NCBI RefSeq assembly: GCF_012516375.2
Contig: NZ_CP051204.2
Span: forward strand, 5,208,001 to 5,272,000
DNA: 64,000 nucleotides
Reading direction: 5' to 3'
From: Chitinophaga oryzae
Lineage (GTDB): Bacteria; Bacteroidota; Bacteroidia; Chitinophagales; Chitinophagaceae
This document shows positions 52,505 to 60,571 of the stretch, piece by piece. Below the pieces are notes generated by a model. It was given only the letters and a program-made list of their open reading frames with translations. It was not told where the DNA came from and ran no database searches. A program made the translations under genes and the position numbers. The first letter of the stretch is position 1, and every line of letters starts with the position of its first letter.

Positions 52505-53479
52505 TTACTTTTGCTGCAACACCTTTAACTGTTGCTCCAGCGCCTGTTGTTTGTTCCTGAGTACGCTCATTTCCGCTTCCAGCTTTTTACGCTGCTGGTT
52601 TTCTTCCATCAGGTACAACGTCAGCTCCTCCACTTTCTTCAACAGTGCCTTGTTCATCTCGCCCACGTCCTGCCCTTCTTTTTCTACTATAGCCGCTGCC
52701 GGTATTTCCGGAAGATGACCATACACCCGGATATACTCACCCACTTCCTGCAGGGATGGCAGGCGGTAACCGCTGTGGAACACATAATCAGGCCAGCCTG
52801 TGGCCGTCACTTTTACCCGTTGCGCGGTAATGGTGCCGGCCACTGCCAGCTTCGATTGCGGCACCCGGGTACCGATACCCACATTACCGTTGGTAGTGGC
52901 TGTCAGCGCCACATTAGCCGTCGTTGTGTCTCTCGGATTACCTACAAAAAGATTCCATTCGTTGGTCATGGGCATTAATCCCACAGCCGATGTGTTGGTG
53001 CCCCTGACATCCAGGGCCGTCCAGCTGTCGTTGAAGTTGATGGCGCGGACTTTCACATTCACGCTTACAGGGTTGGTCTGCGATCCATAGGTATTGATGG
53101 CCCTGATCCGGAAACGCACGTTACCGGACTGGCCATTCACGTCCACCGTAAAGCTTTCGTCCATCGCCGCCAGAAAACCGCTCTTGTTGATACGTCCTGC
53201 TTCTCTCCACTTATCGGGGTTGGCATGGGTGACGCCTACCAGGAAAGTGGCCGCCGCCGCAATACCACTACGGGTATACGCAATAGAGATTTCGTAATAG
53301 CCGGAAGCACCTACGGCGGAAGGACTGGCTTTCAGAAATTCCACATAGTCGCCTACGGCATAGCCGGCGGGAAACGTAACGGCTGCTGCATATTGATCAA
53401 CAGTTTCGGCACGTACACAGGAAAAAGCCAGGAAAAAGGTTAACACGGTTAACTTACAATAAAGGGATAATTTTTTCAT
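52505..53479 (-). CDS. Secreted protein with fibre-like region and C-terminal coiled coil
   Basis: 324 aa from the ATG at 53479, with a signal peptide (MKKLSLYCKLTVLTFFLAFS). The middle has beta-rich repeats (ISIAYTRSGIAAAATFLVGV), then GNVGIGTRVPQSKLAVAGTI, GHLPEIPAAAIVEKEGQDVG and a heptad coiled coil (VEELTLYLMEENQQRKKLEA). This C-terminal layout recurs in many Bacteroidetes surface proteins related to phage-fibre and peptidase-S74-type stalks. No chaperone active site is present, so it is probably a trimeric surface structure. Function unknown. Confidence 0.8.
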   Translation of the reverse strand: MKKLSLYCKLTVLTFFLAFSCVRAETVDQYAAAVTFPAGYAVGDYVEFLKASPSAVGASGYYEISIAYTRSGIAAAATFLVGVTHANPDKWREAGRINKSGFLAAMDESFTVDVNGQSGNVRFRIRAINTYGSQTNPVSVNVKVRAINFNDSWTALDVRGTNTSAVGLMPMTNEWNLFVGNPRDTTTANVALTATTNGNVGIGTRVPQSKLAVAGTITAQRVKVTATGWPDYVFHSGYRLPSLQEVGEYIRVYGHLPEIPAAAIVEKEGQDVGEMNKALLKKVEELTLYLMEENQQRKKLEAEMSVLRNKQQALEQQLKVLQQK

Positions 53480-53517
53480 ATGTCGGGTTAAATAGACTAT
53501 CGCAAACATAAGAAAAA

Positions 53518-53542
53518 AGCCGGGAATTTTTATTTCCCGGCT
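53518..53542 (-). terminator. Terminator for the two-component operon
   Basis: AGCCGGGAA (53518-53526) and TTCCCGGCT (53534-53542) form a 9-bp stem with a 7-base loop. On the minus strand it is followed by TTTTTTC, giving a factor-independent terminator about 100 bases past the response-regulator stop. The spacer 53543-53642 holds no gene I can support. Confidence 0.8.
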
Positions 53543-53642
53543 GGTAATGGAAGATTCGAAGCGTACGGACAAGCATCAGTACAGGAAGGCTTCGGAGATG
53601 GCCCGGTACAGCAGGACATCTCTTGATCACTGCTTGACGGCG

Positions 53643-54398
53643 TTAGCTTTTGCCTTCAAGCCAGCTCTTGAATTCCGCCACCCTCTCACGGCTAATAATA
53701 ACATCAGTATCAACATAAGGCGCTAATTGAAGAATTAATCTGCTGTTGTAATAGGTCGTTATTTTCTTAATGGCATCGATATGGATAATAAACTGCCGGT
53801 TGATCCGGAAAAATACGTTGCGGTCCAGCATCTTTTCTATCTGGTCCAGCGAATAGTCCAGCGGAAACCGTTGGTTCGTGACAGTAGTCGCCACGGTCAT
53901 CCCTTTGGAAAAGTGCAGGTAAGCGATGTCCTGCGCTTTCACGTATACCAGCTGATTGTTGATCTTGCCGATAAAACGGGTGCTGTTGCGCTTCATAAAC
54001 TCTTCGGCCAGCTTCTCGATGCTGATAGCGGTAGCAGCGGAAGGCCGGAAATGTTCATATTTCTGCAAGGCCCGGTTCAGCTCTCCGGTATCTATCGGCT
54101 TCATCAGATAGTCGATACTGTTCACCTTAAAAGCCTGTAAAGCAAAACCATCGTAGGCCGTAGTAAAAATAATCGGCGTGTTCACTTTCACCTGGCTGAA
54201 CATTTCGAAGCAGTTGCCGTCGGACAACTGGATGTCCATCATCATCAGGTCTGCAGCAATACCCTGCTCCAGCCATTTGATGCCTTCCGCGACCGACTCT
54301 ATCACTGCCACAACTTCTATCCGCGGATCGTACTGGCGTAACAGTTGCATCAGGCGTTCGGCATTATGCATCTCGTCTTCAAATATGACTATCTTCAT
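53643..54398 (-). CDS. LytTR-family response regulator
   Basis: 251 aa. Receiver domain 1-120 with acidic pocket Glu7/Asp8, phosphate acceptor Asp55 (MMMDIQLSDG) and Lys in LMKPIDTGEL. A LytTR DNA-binding domain spans about 145-248 (IAYLHFSKGMTVATTVTNQR; NVFFRINRQFIIHIDAIKKI). It pairs with the histidine kinase whose gene overlaps it by 4 bases. Targets are unknown, but the dehydrogenase genes of the same operon are candidates. Confidence 0.93.
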   Translation of the reverse strand: MKIVIFEDEMHNAERLMQLLRQYDPRIEVVAVIESVAEGIKWLEQGIAADLMMMDIQLSDGNCFEMFSQVKVNTPIIFTTAYDGFALQAFKVNSIDYLMKPIDTGELNRALQKYEHFRPSAATAISIEKLAEEFMKRNSTRFIGKINNQLVYVKAQDIAYLHFSKGMTVATTVTNQRFPLDYSLDQIEKMLDRNVFFRINRQFIIHIDAIKKITTYYNSRLILQLAPYVDTDVIISRERVAEFKSWLEGKS

Positions 54399-55471
54399 GT
54401 GACAGTTATAATGGGAATTTTTACAATAAACATGTCGTCCGCCTGTAATACTTCGATTCCCTGCTCACTGATCAGCGCATAGCGCTTCTGTATATTTTCC
54501 AGTCCTATGCCGGACGATATCTCTGTGCTGGCTTTCCGGCGGATATGATTGGACACCACCAGGCAGCTGTCTTCACTGTTGACGGTGATCACCAGCGGAT
54601 CGGCAGAAGAAAAGCGGTTATGTTTGATCGCGTTTTCGATCAGCAGCTGCAGCGATACCGGCGGTATCATCCCTTTGCTGCGTATTTTTTCATCAATATC
54701 TATCCGGAACTGTATGCTCTGCTGATGCCGGATACGCATCAGGAAGAGATAGGACTCCAGGAAATCCAGCTCCGTCTGTATGGTGACCAGGTTCTCGAAT
54801 TTTTTATCGAGGATATAACGGTAGGTCTTCGCCAGCTGGGTAATATAGTCTGCCGACAGGTCCGGGCTTTTATACACCAGGTTGGTCAGCACGCTCAGTG
54901 AATTAAAAAAGAAATGCGGGTCTATCTGGTTGCGCAGCGCATCATACCGTGCCTGTATATTCTCCCGCTTCAGCCTTTCCGCCTGCACCTGGTACTCTTT
55001 CCACGCGGTATAATAGTAGATGATACCGTTGAACGTCAGTATCAGCAGGTAAAACATAAAGATCCCGAAGTTGAGATCGTAACTCAACCGCTTAAAGCTC
55101 TCCCACGCCTCGTACCGGTGGAACAGTGCGATATCGGTGACCGCATACAGAAAACCGAAACACACCGCCGCCAGCATACCATACAGCACCAGCGCACAGC
55201 ACAGCACCGTCAGCCGGCGGGAAGCGCTGCCGCCGCCTATCCTTTTCTCCAGCACCCGCGCCAGCCATACCGCCCCTTCCCATACCACAAGCCCGAAGAC
55301 CACGTATACCACACTGAAAGTCCACCCCCTGACATCCATCACCCGCAGATCATTCACAAACGTATGATCGAACGACTTAAAGATGATGCTGAAAGTGAAT
55401 AGTACCAGTATCCTGGAAAGATACAGGAACAGTTTGCTGGAGAATAAAGGTTCGTTTTCCTGGAAATTCAT
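54395..55471 (-). CDS. LytS-type sensor histidine kinase
   Basis: 358 aa. Four membrane helices (about 13-32, 51-70, 88-110, 135-155), a short coiled linker, then the His_kinase domain with His186 in RNQIDPHFFFNSLSVL and an HATPase with LLIENAIKHN and GIGLENIQKRY. No separate sensor domain is seen, so signals are probably felt within the membrane. The stop overlaps the response-regulator start by 4 bases. It follows the epimerase gene by 14 bases. Confidence 0.92.
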   Translation of the reverse strand: MNFQENEPLFSSKLFLYLSRILVLFTFSIIFKSFDHTFVNDLRVMDVRGWTFSVVYVVFGLVVWEGAVWLARVLEKRIGGGSASRRLTVLCCALVLYGMLAAVCFGFLYAVTDIALFHRYEAWESFKRLSYDLNFGIFMFYLLILTFNGIIYYYTAWKEYQVQAERLKRENIQARYDALRNQIDPHFFFNSLSVLTNLVYKSPDLSADYITQLAKTYRYILDKKFENLVTIQTELDFLESYLFLMRIRHQQSIQFRIDIDEKIRSKGMIPPVSLQLLIENAIKHNRFSSADPLVITVNSEDSCLVVSNHIRRKASTEISSGIGLENIQKRYALISEQGIEVLQADDMFIVKIPIITVT

Positions 55472-55485
55472 AGTATGCCTTAGTC

Positions 55486-56472
55486 CTAAAAATAGTTATT
55501 TTCCCGGAACCAGTTAAATGCGCCGCTGACCGCATCTTCAATCGGCGTATACCTTACCTGCAGCTCCCGCTCTGATTTTTTCCCTGAGTAATAATTATCG
55601 ATGCACAACAGGTAAGCGGAGGTGTAATTCAGCTTGCTGCGAAACCGTGTAAAACGCTGCAGCAGAGAGCCTGTCATCCCCGCTATTTTCAGTACCGCTT
55701 TCGGGATGCGCACCATCAGTTTCTTCTCTCCCGCCACCTGGTTTACCAGGGTAAAAAATTCCCGGTAACTGAGGTTATGACCCGCCAGCAGGTAACAGTC
55801 GCCCGTTTTACCATAGGCGATGGCATTGATGATCCCGCGGCACACGTCGTGGATATGCACGAAGTTTTTTCCTCCCGGCGGATAGAACAACACTTTTTTA
55901 CCGAGGCCGTACAACAGCAGTTTGCCCGAGCTGGGCTTCACATCACAGGGGCCCAGCATAAAAGTGGGGTTGACCACCACACCCGGCAGACGCGCTGCTG
56001 CCACCTGTTCCAGCACATATTGCTGCGCGAGGTATTTGGTGTTGATATACCCTGAGTTGGCGTTGAACAGGGTAAAGCCATTCAACTCACTGCCCGGATG
56101 CTGCCTGCTGCCGGGCCCGATGGTATTGGCCGTGCTCACATAGATAAAACGTTCCACCTGGTGCCGGATGCAGGCCTGCACAATATGGCGGGTGCCGGTA
56201 TAGTTGACCCGTTCGTATTCCTCAAAGGGAATGTCCCACTGGTCTGTAATGCAGGCGGCATGCACTACAATGCTGCAACCGGCTACTGCGGCCATCACAT
56301 CGTCGGGATTGTCGATATGCCCGTAGAATACTTCGCAGGGAATATCGGCAATACCTTTCAGATCGGCCGTAGGCCTTATCATCGCTTTGATGTCATATCC
56401 CTGCCGGTACAGTTCCCGGGTAAGATTGGAGCCCAGGAAGCCATTGGCGCCTGTCACTAGTACTGTCTTCAT
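55486..56472 (-). CDS. NAD-dependent epimerase/dehydratase-like dehydrogenase
   Basis: 328 aa, extended SDR. Nucleotide motif GANGFLG (8-14), Ser113 in YVSTANTIGP, and YxxxK with Tyr142 and Lys146 (GYINTKYLAQ). The PGVVVNPTFMLGPCDVKPSS and FVHIHDVCRGIINAI blocks resemble 3beta-HSD/dihydroflavonol-reductase-like enzymes acting on lipids or polyketide-like alcohols. It is 8 bases after the SDR gene and 14 before the kinase gene on the same strand, a likely four-gene operon. Confidence 0.88.
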   Translation of the reverse strand: MKTVLVTGANGFLGSNLTRELYRQGYDIKAMIRPTADLKGIADIPCEVFYGHIDNPDDVMAAVAGCSIVVHAACITDQWDIPFEEYERVNYTGTRHIVQACIRHQVERFIYVSTANTIGPGSRQHPGSELNGFTLFNANSGYINTKYLAQQYVLEQVAAARLPGVVVNPTFMLGPCDVKPSSGKLLLYGLGKKVLFYPPGGKNFVHIHDVCRGIINAIAYGKTGDCYLLAGHNLSYREFFTLVNQVAGEKKLMVRIPKAVLKIAGMTGSLLQRFTRFRSKLNYTSAYLLCIDNYYSGKKSERELQVRYTPIEDAVSGAFNWFRENNYF

Positions 56473-56480
56473 GTATTTGA

Positions 56481-57278
56481 TCAGATGGTAAATTGTATCT
56501 CCTTTTTGACTTCCCGCGACACCAGCTTCAGTTTAAAAGACAGGGGCAGCAACTGCATCAGGGTATGATTGATGCGGTTCATCAGTCCGGGGATGATCAC
56601 CCGGCATTTGCTGAAAGTGCCTTTCAGCGCGATGGCCGCTATCTCCGATGTGTTCAGCAGTCCCATTTTGCCTTTGAAGCCCTGCCCGATGATGCGGCGG
56701 GAAGTATGCGAGTTGGTCATGATAGGTCCGGGATACACCACGCTCACAAACAGCCCGGTGCCTGCCAGCTCTTCCCGCAGCCCGAGGAAAAAGGAAGAGA
56801 TGAACGCTTTGGAGGCAGGGTACACCGTTTTATAGGCGATGGGCGTAAAAGCCGCCATACTTGCGATATTCATGATATAACTCTCCTTATGCTGCAACAG
56901 GTGCGGGATCAGCATCCGGGTAACGATCACCGTACTGCGGATATTGAGCTGGATAATGCTGTCTATCCGTTCCAGCGAGGTGTCTGTAATGGCTGATGTA
57001 CCGCCGATCCCGGCATTATTGATCAGGAAATTGACCTGGTATTGCGACATCACCTCTTCCAGCGTCTGTTGCAGCAAAGCGGTATTCGTCATGTCGAATT
57101 CAAAGAACCGGACGTCCACTCCATATTCCAGCTCGAGGCTTTCCGCGAGGGAAAACATATTGCTGCCCGGCAACGCCATCAGGATAAGATTTCGGCCGCC
57201 GGCGGCGCATTGCCGGGCGAATTCCTTTCCCAATCCTGAACTGGCCCCCGTAATCAACGTGTACTTTGTAGGTTGCAT
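56481..57278 (-). CDS. Short-chain dehydrogenase/reductase (SDR)
   Basis: 265 aa, classical SDR: TGASSGLG (10-17), NNAG (87-90), Ser140, and YPASK with Tyr153 and Lys157. The C-terminal part (VIIPGLMNRINHTLMQLLPL) is a hydrophobic tail found in SDRs that handle lipid substrates or bind membranes, such as 17beta-HSD12/KAR-like members. It is the first gene of the run that goes on to the epimerase, sensor kinase and regulator. Substrate unknown. Confidence 0.9.
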   Translation of the reverse strand: MQPTKYTLITGASSGLGKEFARQCAAGGRNLILMALPGSNMFSLAESLELEYGVDVRFFEFDMTNTALLQQTLEEVMSQYQVNFLINNAGIGGTSAITDTSLERIDSIIQLNIRSTVIVTRMLIPHLLQHKESYIMNIASMAAFTPIAYKTVYPASKAFISSFFLGLREELAGTGLFVSVVYPGPIMTNSHTSRRIIGQGFKGKMGLLNTSEIAAIALKGTFSKCRVIIPGLMNRINHTLMQLLPLSFKLKLVSREVKKEIQFTI

Positions 57279-57345
57279 ATGATTGTTGGCTTTAAGTAAT
57301 CAAAACAGCTTCCGTTTTCTTTATGCTTATTCCCGGACACAAAAA

Positions 57346-57368
57346 TGCAGTAGCGGGGAGCTACTGCA
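57346..57368 (-). terminator. Terminator-like hairpin between two SDR genes
   Basis: TGCAGTAGC (57346-57354) and GCTACTGCA (57360-57368) form a 9-bp stem with a 5-base loop. On the minus strand it runs into TTTTTG, so it ends the upstream SDR transcript (gene 57410-58186). Confidence 0.8.
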
Positions 57369-57409
57369 AACGAATTTCCCTCGAGTTGAGGAAAAAAGAC
57401 CCTGAGCTG

Positions 57410-58186
57410 TCAGGCCAGCTTTTCAGCCGGCGTTAACTGTTGCCCGATACCGCCATCTACCAGCAGCTCTTCGCCGGTGGTGAAAGTAGCGTCAAAAGCG
57501 AGGAACAGTACGGCTTTGGCCACTTCATCGGGGGAACCATGGCGGCCCATGGGGGTGAGTATGTCGCCGGTCTTGCGGAAGGCCTCCCTTTCCGCTTCCG
57601 TTGCATCTGTCACGCCCATGGTGGGGGTGTCTATAAAGCCGGGGCTGACAGCATTCACCCGAATGCCCAGGGGCAGCAGTTCCGCTGCAAAGTTTTTGGC
57701 AAAAGCCCGCAGGGCCGCTTTGGTGCCGGCATACACGCTCATACCGGCGTAACCGGAATTGTCGGCCACGGAGGTGGTGAAAACGATAGATCCGCCGCGT
57801 TTGATCAGCGGCACCAGCTGCTGTACCGTGAAATAGCTGCCGCGGGTGTTGATGGCAAACGCCTGGTCATAGGTTTCGGGGGTGACGGTCTCCAGTAATG
57901 TGAGCGAAGAGATGCCCACATTTATATACAGCAGGTCGATATTGCCCAGTTGCTCCCGGGCAATGGCGCCCAGCGCTTTGATGTCCGCTATGCTGGCGGC
58001 ATCGGAGACAACGGCGTGGGCGCGGGCGCCGAGCGTCCGGCGCGCCTGCTCCACATTAGCGGGATTACGCCCTGTCAATAATACCTCAGCGCCTTCTTCG
58101 AGTAACATCTTTACGGTGGCCAGTCCGATGCCGTGTGTTCCTCCGGTGACCACCGCTTTTTTTCCTTCGTATTTTCCCTGTTTCAT
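57410..58186 (-). CDS. SDR oxidoreductase under HxlR control
   Basis: 258 aa from the ATG at 58186 ([20 protein letters not shown]). The frame is open to 58399, but that would overlap the divergent promoter and gene. Motifs: TGGTHGIG (14-21), Ser139, YAGTK with Tyr152 and Lys156, [10 protein letters not shown]. The usual NAG reads NVG (89-91). It is a typical quinone- or aldehyde-type SDR. Divergent from an HxlR regulator, a common arrangement for electrophile- or quinone-induced reductases. Confidence 0.9.
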   Translation of the reverse strand: MKQGKYEGKKAVVTGGTHGIGLATVKMLLEEGAEVLLTGRNPANVEQARRTLGARAHAVVSDAASIADIKALGAIAREQLGNIDLLYINVGISSLTLLETVTPETYDQAFAINTRGSYFTVQQLVPLIKRGGSIVFTTSVADNSGYAGMSVYAGTKAALRAFAKNFAAELLPLGIRVNAVSPGFIDTPTMGVTDATEAEREAFRKTGDILTPMGRHGSPDEVAKAVLFLAFDATFTTGEELLVDGGIGQQLTPAEKLA

Positions 58187-58278
58187 ATTGATGATTTTTT
58201 TGAATGTTGTTCGTTTTTTTTGACAACACAAAGGGACGGAGATAAAGGGAGAGTAGCAATAACGGTGATAATGTTCGG

Positions 58279-58330
58279 ATACGGATAATTTTTTCCGTAT
58301 TCCCCGTTTAGGGAAATAGGGATAAATTTG
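58279..58330 (+). promoter_or_regulatory. Divergent control region for SDR and HxlR genes
   Basis: A 7-bp inverted repeat ATACGGA (58279-58285)/TCCGTAT (58294-58300) is followed by TCCC and GGGA half-sites, then TAAATTTG (58323-58330), an exact -7 box for the HxlR gene. The inverted repeat lies upstream of the box and is a candidate HxlR operator. Confidence 0.5.
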
Positions 58331-58352
58331 TCCGTGTATAAAACTGACGACG

Positions 58353-58790
58353 ATGTACGAAAAGAAGATTCCTAAAGACTTCAGCTGCGGCATGGCCATT
58401 CTGATGGAAATTATCGGCGGAAAATGGAAGTCCTATCTGATTTACCTGATCGCCAACAATACCCGGAGGCCGGCGGAGCTGCAACGCGCTATTCCTTCCG
58501 CCAGCCGCCGGGTACTGGACCTGCAGCTGCGGGAACTGGAATTTCATGGTATCATCAAAAGGGTGATTTATCCGGAGATGCCGCCCAAAGTGGAGTATTT
58601 CCTGACGCCTTTCGGCGAATCGATGTTACCGGTGGTGGCTTCTATGGAGACATGGGGCGCAGCATACATGGAAACCTTCCGCCAGCTGATGGAAGCTAAA
58701 CAGAAGACCATGCGTGCAGATGGTGAAAGTATGAAAACAGAAGATAAACCGGTGATCCGGGGCCGCCGCACGCTGGCCAGGGCTGTTTAG
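58353..58790 (+). CDS. HxlR-family transcriptional regulator
   Basis: 145 aa. Winged helix of the HxlR type: [60 protein letters not shown] and [20 protein letters not shown]. Cys12 lies at the place where many HxlR members sense oxidants or electrophiles. It is transcribed away from the SDR gene and probably controls it. Its last 4 bases overlap the end of the convergent kinase gene. Confidence 0.92.
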   Translation: MYEKKIPKDFSCGMAILMEIIGGKWKSYLIYLIANNTRRPAELQRAIPSASRRVLDLQLRELEFHGIIKRVIYPEMPPKVEYFLTPFGESMLPVVASMETWGAAYMETFRQLMEAKQKTMRADGESMKTEDKPVIRGRRTLARAV

Positions 58791-60115
58791 GAAGCGGGGG
58801 CGTCTTTCCCCTCCGCAGTGATGCCGACGGGCAGGTACACGGTAAAACGGGTGCCTTTGTCTACGGTGCTTTCCACGGTGATGGTCCCCCCGTTCTGCTG
58901 GGCGAACTCTTTACAGAGAATAAGTCCGAGGCCGGTCCCCCGCTCCCCGTTGGTCCCGTAACCGGGGCTCTGGTTGTAGGAAAACAGGTGCAACACCTGC
59001 GTTGGCGGCATACCGGTGCCATGGTCGGTAATACTGATGGCTACCTGTGCGCCTGCCGCCTGTGCCTTTAGCTCGATCAGACCGCCGGCATAGCTGAATT
59101 TGAGGGCGTTGCTTAAAAAATTACGCAGGATCACGGACACCTGGTCCTTATCGGCATACAACATCAGGTCCCCGGGAATGCTGGTATCCACCCTGATGCC
59201 TTTCTGCTGGATGGTCATCTCAAAAAAATACAATACTTCCGTCGTCAGCGGGCCCAGATAAAAATTAACTGCCTGCGCCTGAATGCCCTTCATGCTGCGG
59301 GAACTCCAGCGCAGCACATTGTCCAGCGACCCTCCCAGCTGCGATATCTTTTTATGCAGCATAGCAGCAGCCTCTTCCATCTCCTCTTCGGGATACTCTC
59401 CTTTCTGGAACATGTCCAGCAGGATTTCCAGTGTAGCCAGCGGGCTGCGGATGTCGTGCGCCACAATGGAGAAAAGTTTTTCCTTGTCTTTGTTCATGGT
59501 GGCCAGCGCTTCCCGTTGTTTTTCTATCTCCCGCTGGTAATCGGACTGGATATGTTTGAAAAAACTCAGCGCGATAATGATAAAAAGAAGGGAAGTGGCC
59601 ACGTTGACCCACACCCTGCTTTGGGGCACAGGGTTTGCGGCACGCCAGTGTTGCGGCATAAACACGATCAGCAGGAAAGCGGTGACGATGAGTATGCCCA
59701 GCCCGGCGTTGAGCCATTTATTGTCATACACCAGCAAACAGCTGATCAGGATATTGAGCAGGAAGTATTCCGCGCCGTTGTGGAAGAAAAGGCCGGTAAA
59801 AGTATATATCAGCACACTACAGAGGATAGCCACCATCCGGGCGCTCAGGTAGCGTTGTTTCCAGTGCAGCCATAGTACAAATACGTTGATGCAGCTGGTC
59901 AGCAGGTTAAAGACGGATAACAGGTAGCGGCCCTGGTAACAGTTCAGGGCGGAAAAAAACAACATAAAAGGAATGCAGGGAATGGCCAGCAGGTTTAGTA
60001 ACCGGGTACGCCTGGACTCAATAAAGGGCATCAGCGGATTTACGCCAACATTGACGATGGAATTCCACGCTCGCAGTGTAAGTTGGTATAGATAACCTGA
60101 TGGTCCCTTATGCAT
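58787..60115 (-). CDS. Membrane sensor histidine kinase (orphan)
   Basis: 442 aa from the ATG at 60115; a start at 60202 is possible. About six membrane helices lie between residues 38 and 187, then a coiled linker, HisKA with His220 (LFSIVAHDIRSPLATLEILL), and an HATPase with DKDQVSVILRNFLSNALKFS, DHGTGMP and ERGTGLGLILCKEFAQQNGG. No response regulator lies next to it. The input part looks like a 7TM-like sensor without a known domain. Target unknown. Confidence 0.9.
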   Translation of the reverse strand: MHKGPSGYLYQLTLRAWNSIVNVGVNPLMPFIESRRTRLLNLLAIPCIPFMLFFSALNCYQGRYLLSVFNLLTSCINVFVLWLHWKQRYLSARMVAILCSVLIYTFTGLFFHNGAEYFLLNILISCLLVYDNKWLNAGLGILIVTAFLLIVFMPQHWRAANPVPQSRVWVNVATSLLFIIIALSFFKHIQSDYQREIEKQREALATMNKDKEKLFSIVAHDIRSPLATLEILLDMFQKGEYPEEEMEEAAAMLHKKISQLGGSLDNVLRWSSRSMKGIQAQAVNFYLGPLTTEVLYFFEMTIQQKGIRVDTSIPGDLMLYADKDQVSVILRNFLSNALKFSYAGGLIELKAQAAGAQVAISITDHGTGMPPTQVLHLFSYNQSPGYGTNGERGTGLGLILCKEFAQQNGGTITVESTVDKGTRFTVYLPVGITAEGKDAPAS

Positions 60116-60168
60116 AGGACTGCAAATATACCGCGAAAATCGGCTTATCAAGCACACCCTGCCCTCTT

Positions 60169-60192
60169 GTCCCGGTACTAAGGCCCCGGGAC
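60169..60192. repeat. CCCGGG-type palindrome
   Basis: GTCCCGG (60169-60175) and CCGGGAC (60186-60192) form a 7-bp stem with a 10-base loop. It lies in the short gap between the kinase and small-membrane-protein genes and resembles the hairpins at 39263 and 46251. Confidence 0.4.
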
Positions 60193-60208
60193 GTGTCGTC
60201 AAATGCCA

Positions 60209-60433
60209 TCATGGTGTTTCTTTTCCGGTTGGCCACAGGGCGATGTCCAGGAGGACCGCAGCCGTGAGCAACAACATGAAAAGAATGATCCTGAAGGCCA
60301 GTATCACGCCATGGACCTCATTTTCCCGGTATTGACGGTAGGTCTCCACCACTTTCCCGCCATATTTCACGATCAGCACCGCTTCAATGACGAGAAAAAC
60401 CAATATTACTGTCCATTCAGAATAAGGATGCAT
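60209..60433 (-). CDS. Small two-helix membrane protein (74 aa)
   Basis: From the ATG at 60433 the protein is MHPYSEWTVILVFLVIEAVL with a second helix near IILFMLLLTAAVLLDIALW. A longer frame to 60490 begins close to the terminator of the upstream gene, so I prefer this start. The two hydrophobic helices are linked by a charged loop (KYGGKVVETYRQYRENEVHG). I do not recognise a family. It could assist the kinase encoded downstream, but nothing shows this. Confidence 0.6.
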   Translation of the reverse strand: MHPYSEWTVILVFLVIEAVLIVKYGGKVVETYRQYRENEVHGVILAFRIILFMLLLTAAVLLDIALWPTGKETP

Positions 60434-60486
60434 AGGCGTTTTAGTTAACGTTGACAGCCAGGCGCCGGCTGGCTTTAAAATATGGC

Positions 60487-60530
60487 ACAAAAAAAAGAAG
60501 GAGGTGCCTCATCGGCCGATGAGGCACCTC
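60487..60530 (-). terminator. Perfect 30-base palindromic terminator after the GMC gene
   Basis: Bases 60501-60530 are a perfect palindrome (GAGGTGCCTCATCGG and its complement). On the minus strand it is followed by CTTC and eight T (60487-60500). It ends the GMC oxidoreductase transcript about 40 bases after its stop. Confidence 0.9.
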
Positions 60531-60571
60531 TATGCGCTGTGTGCGCTTTAAAGTTAATGAAAATAAATTCG

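Noticed and set aside
58187..58399. 71-residue N-terminal extension of the SDR gene
   Set aside because: It covers the divergent promoter and overlaps the HxlR start; the SDR Rossmann motif begins normally after the ATG at 58186.
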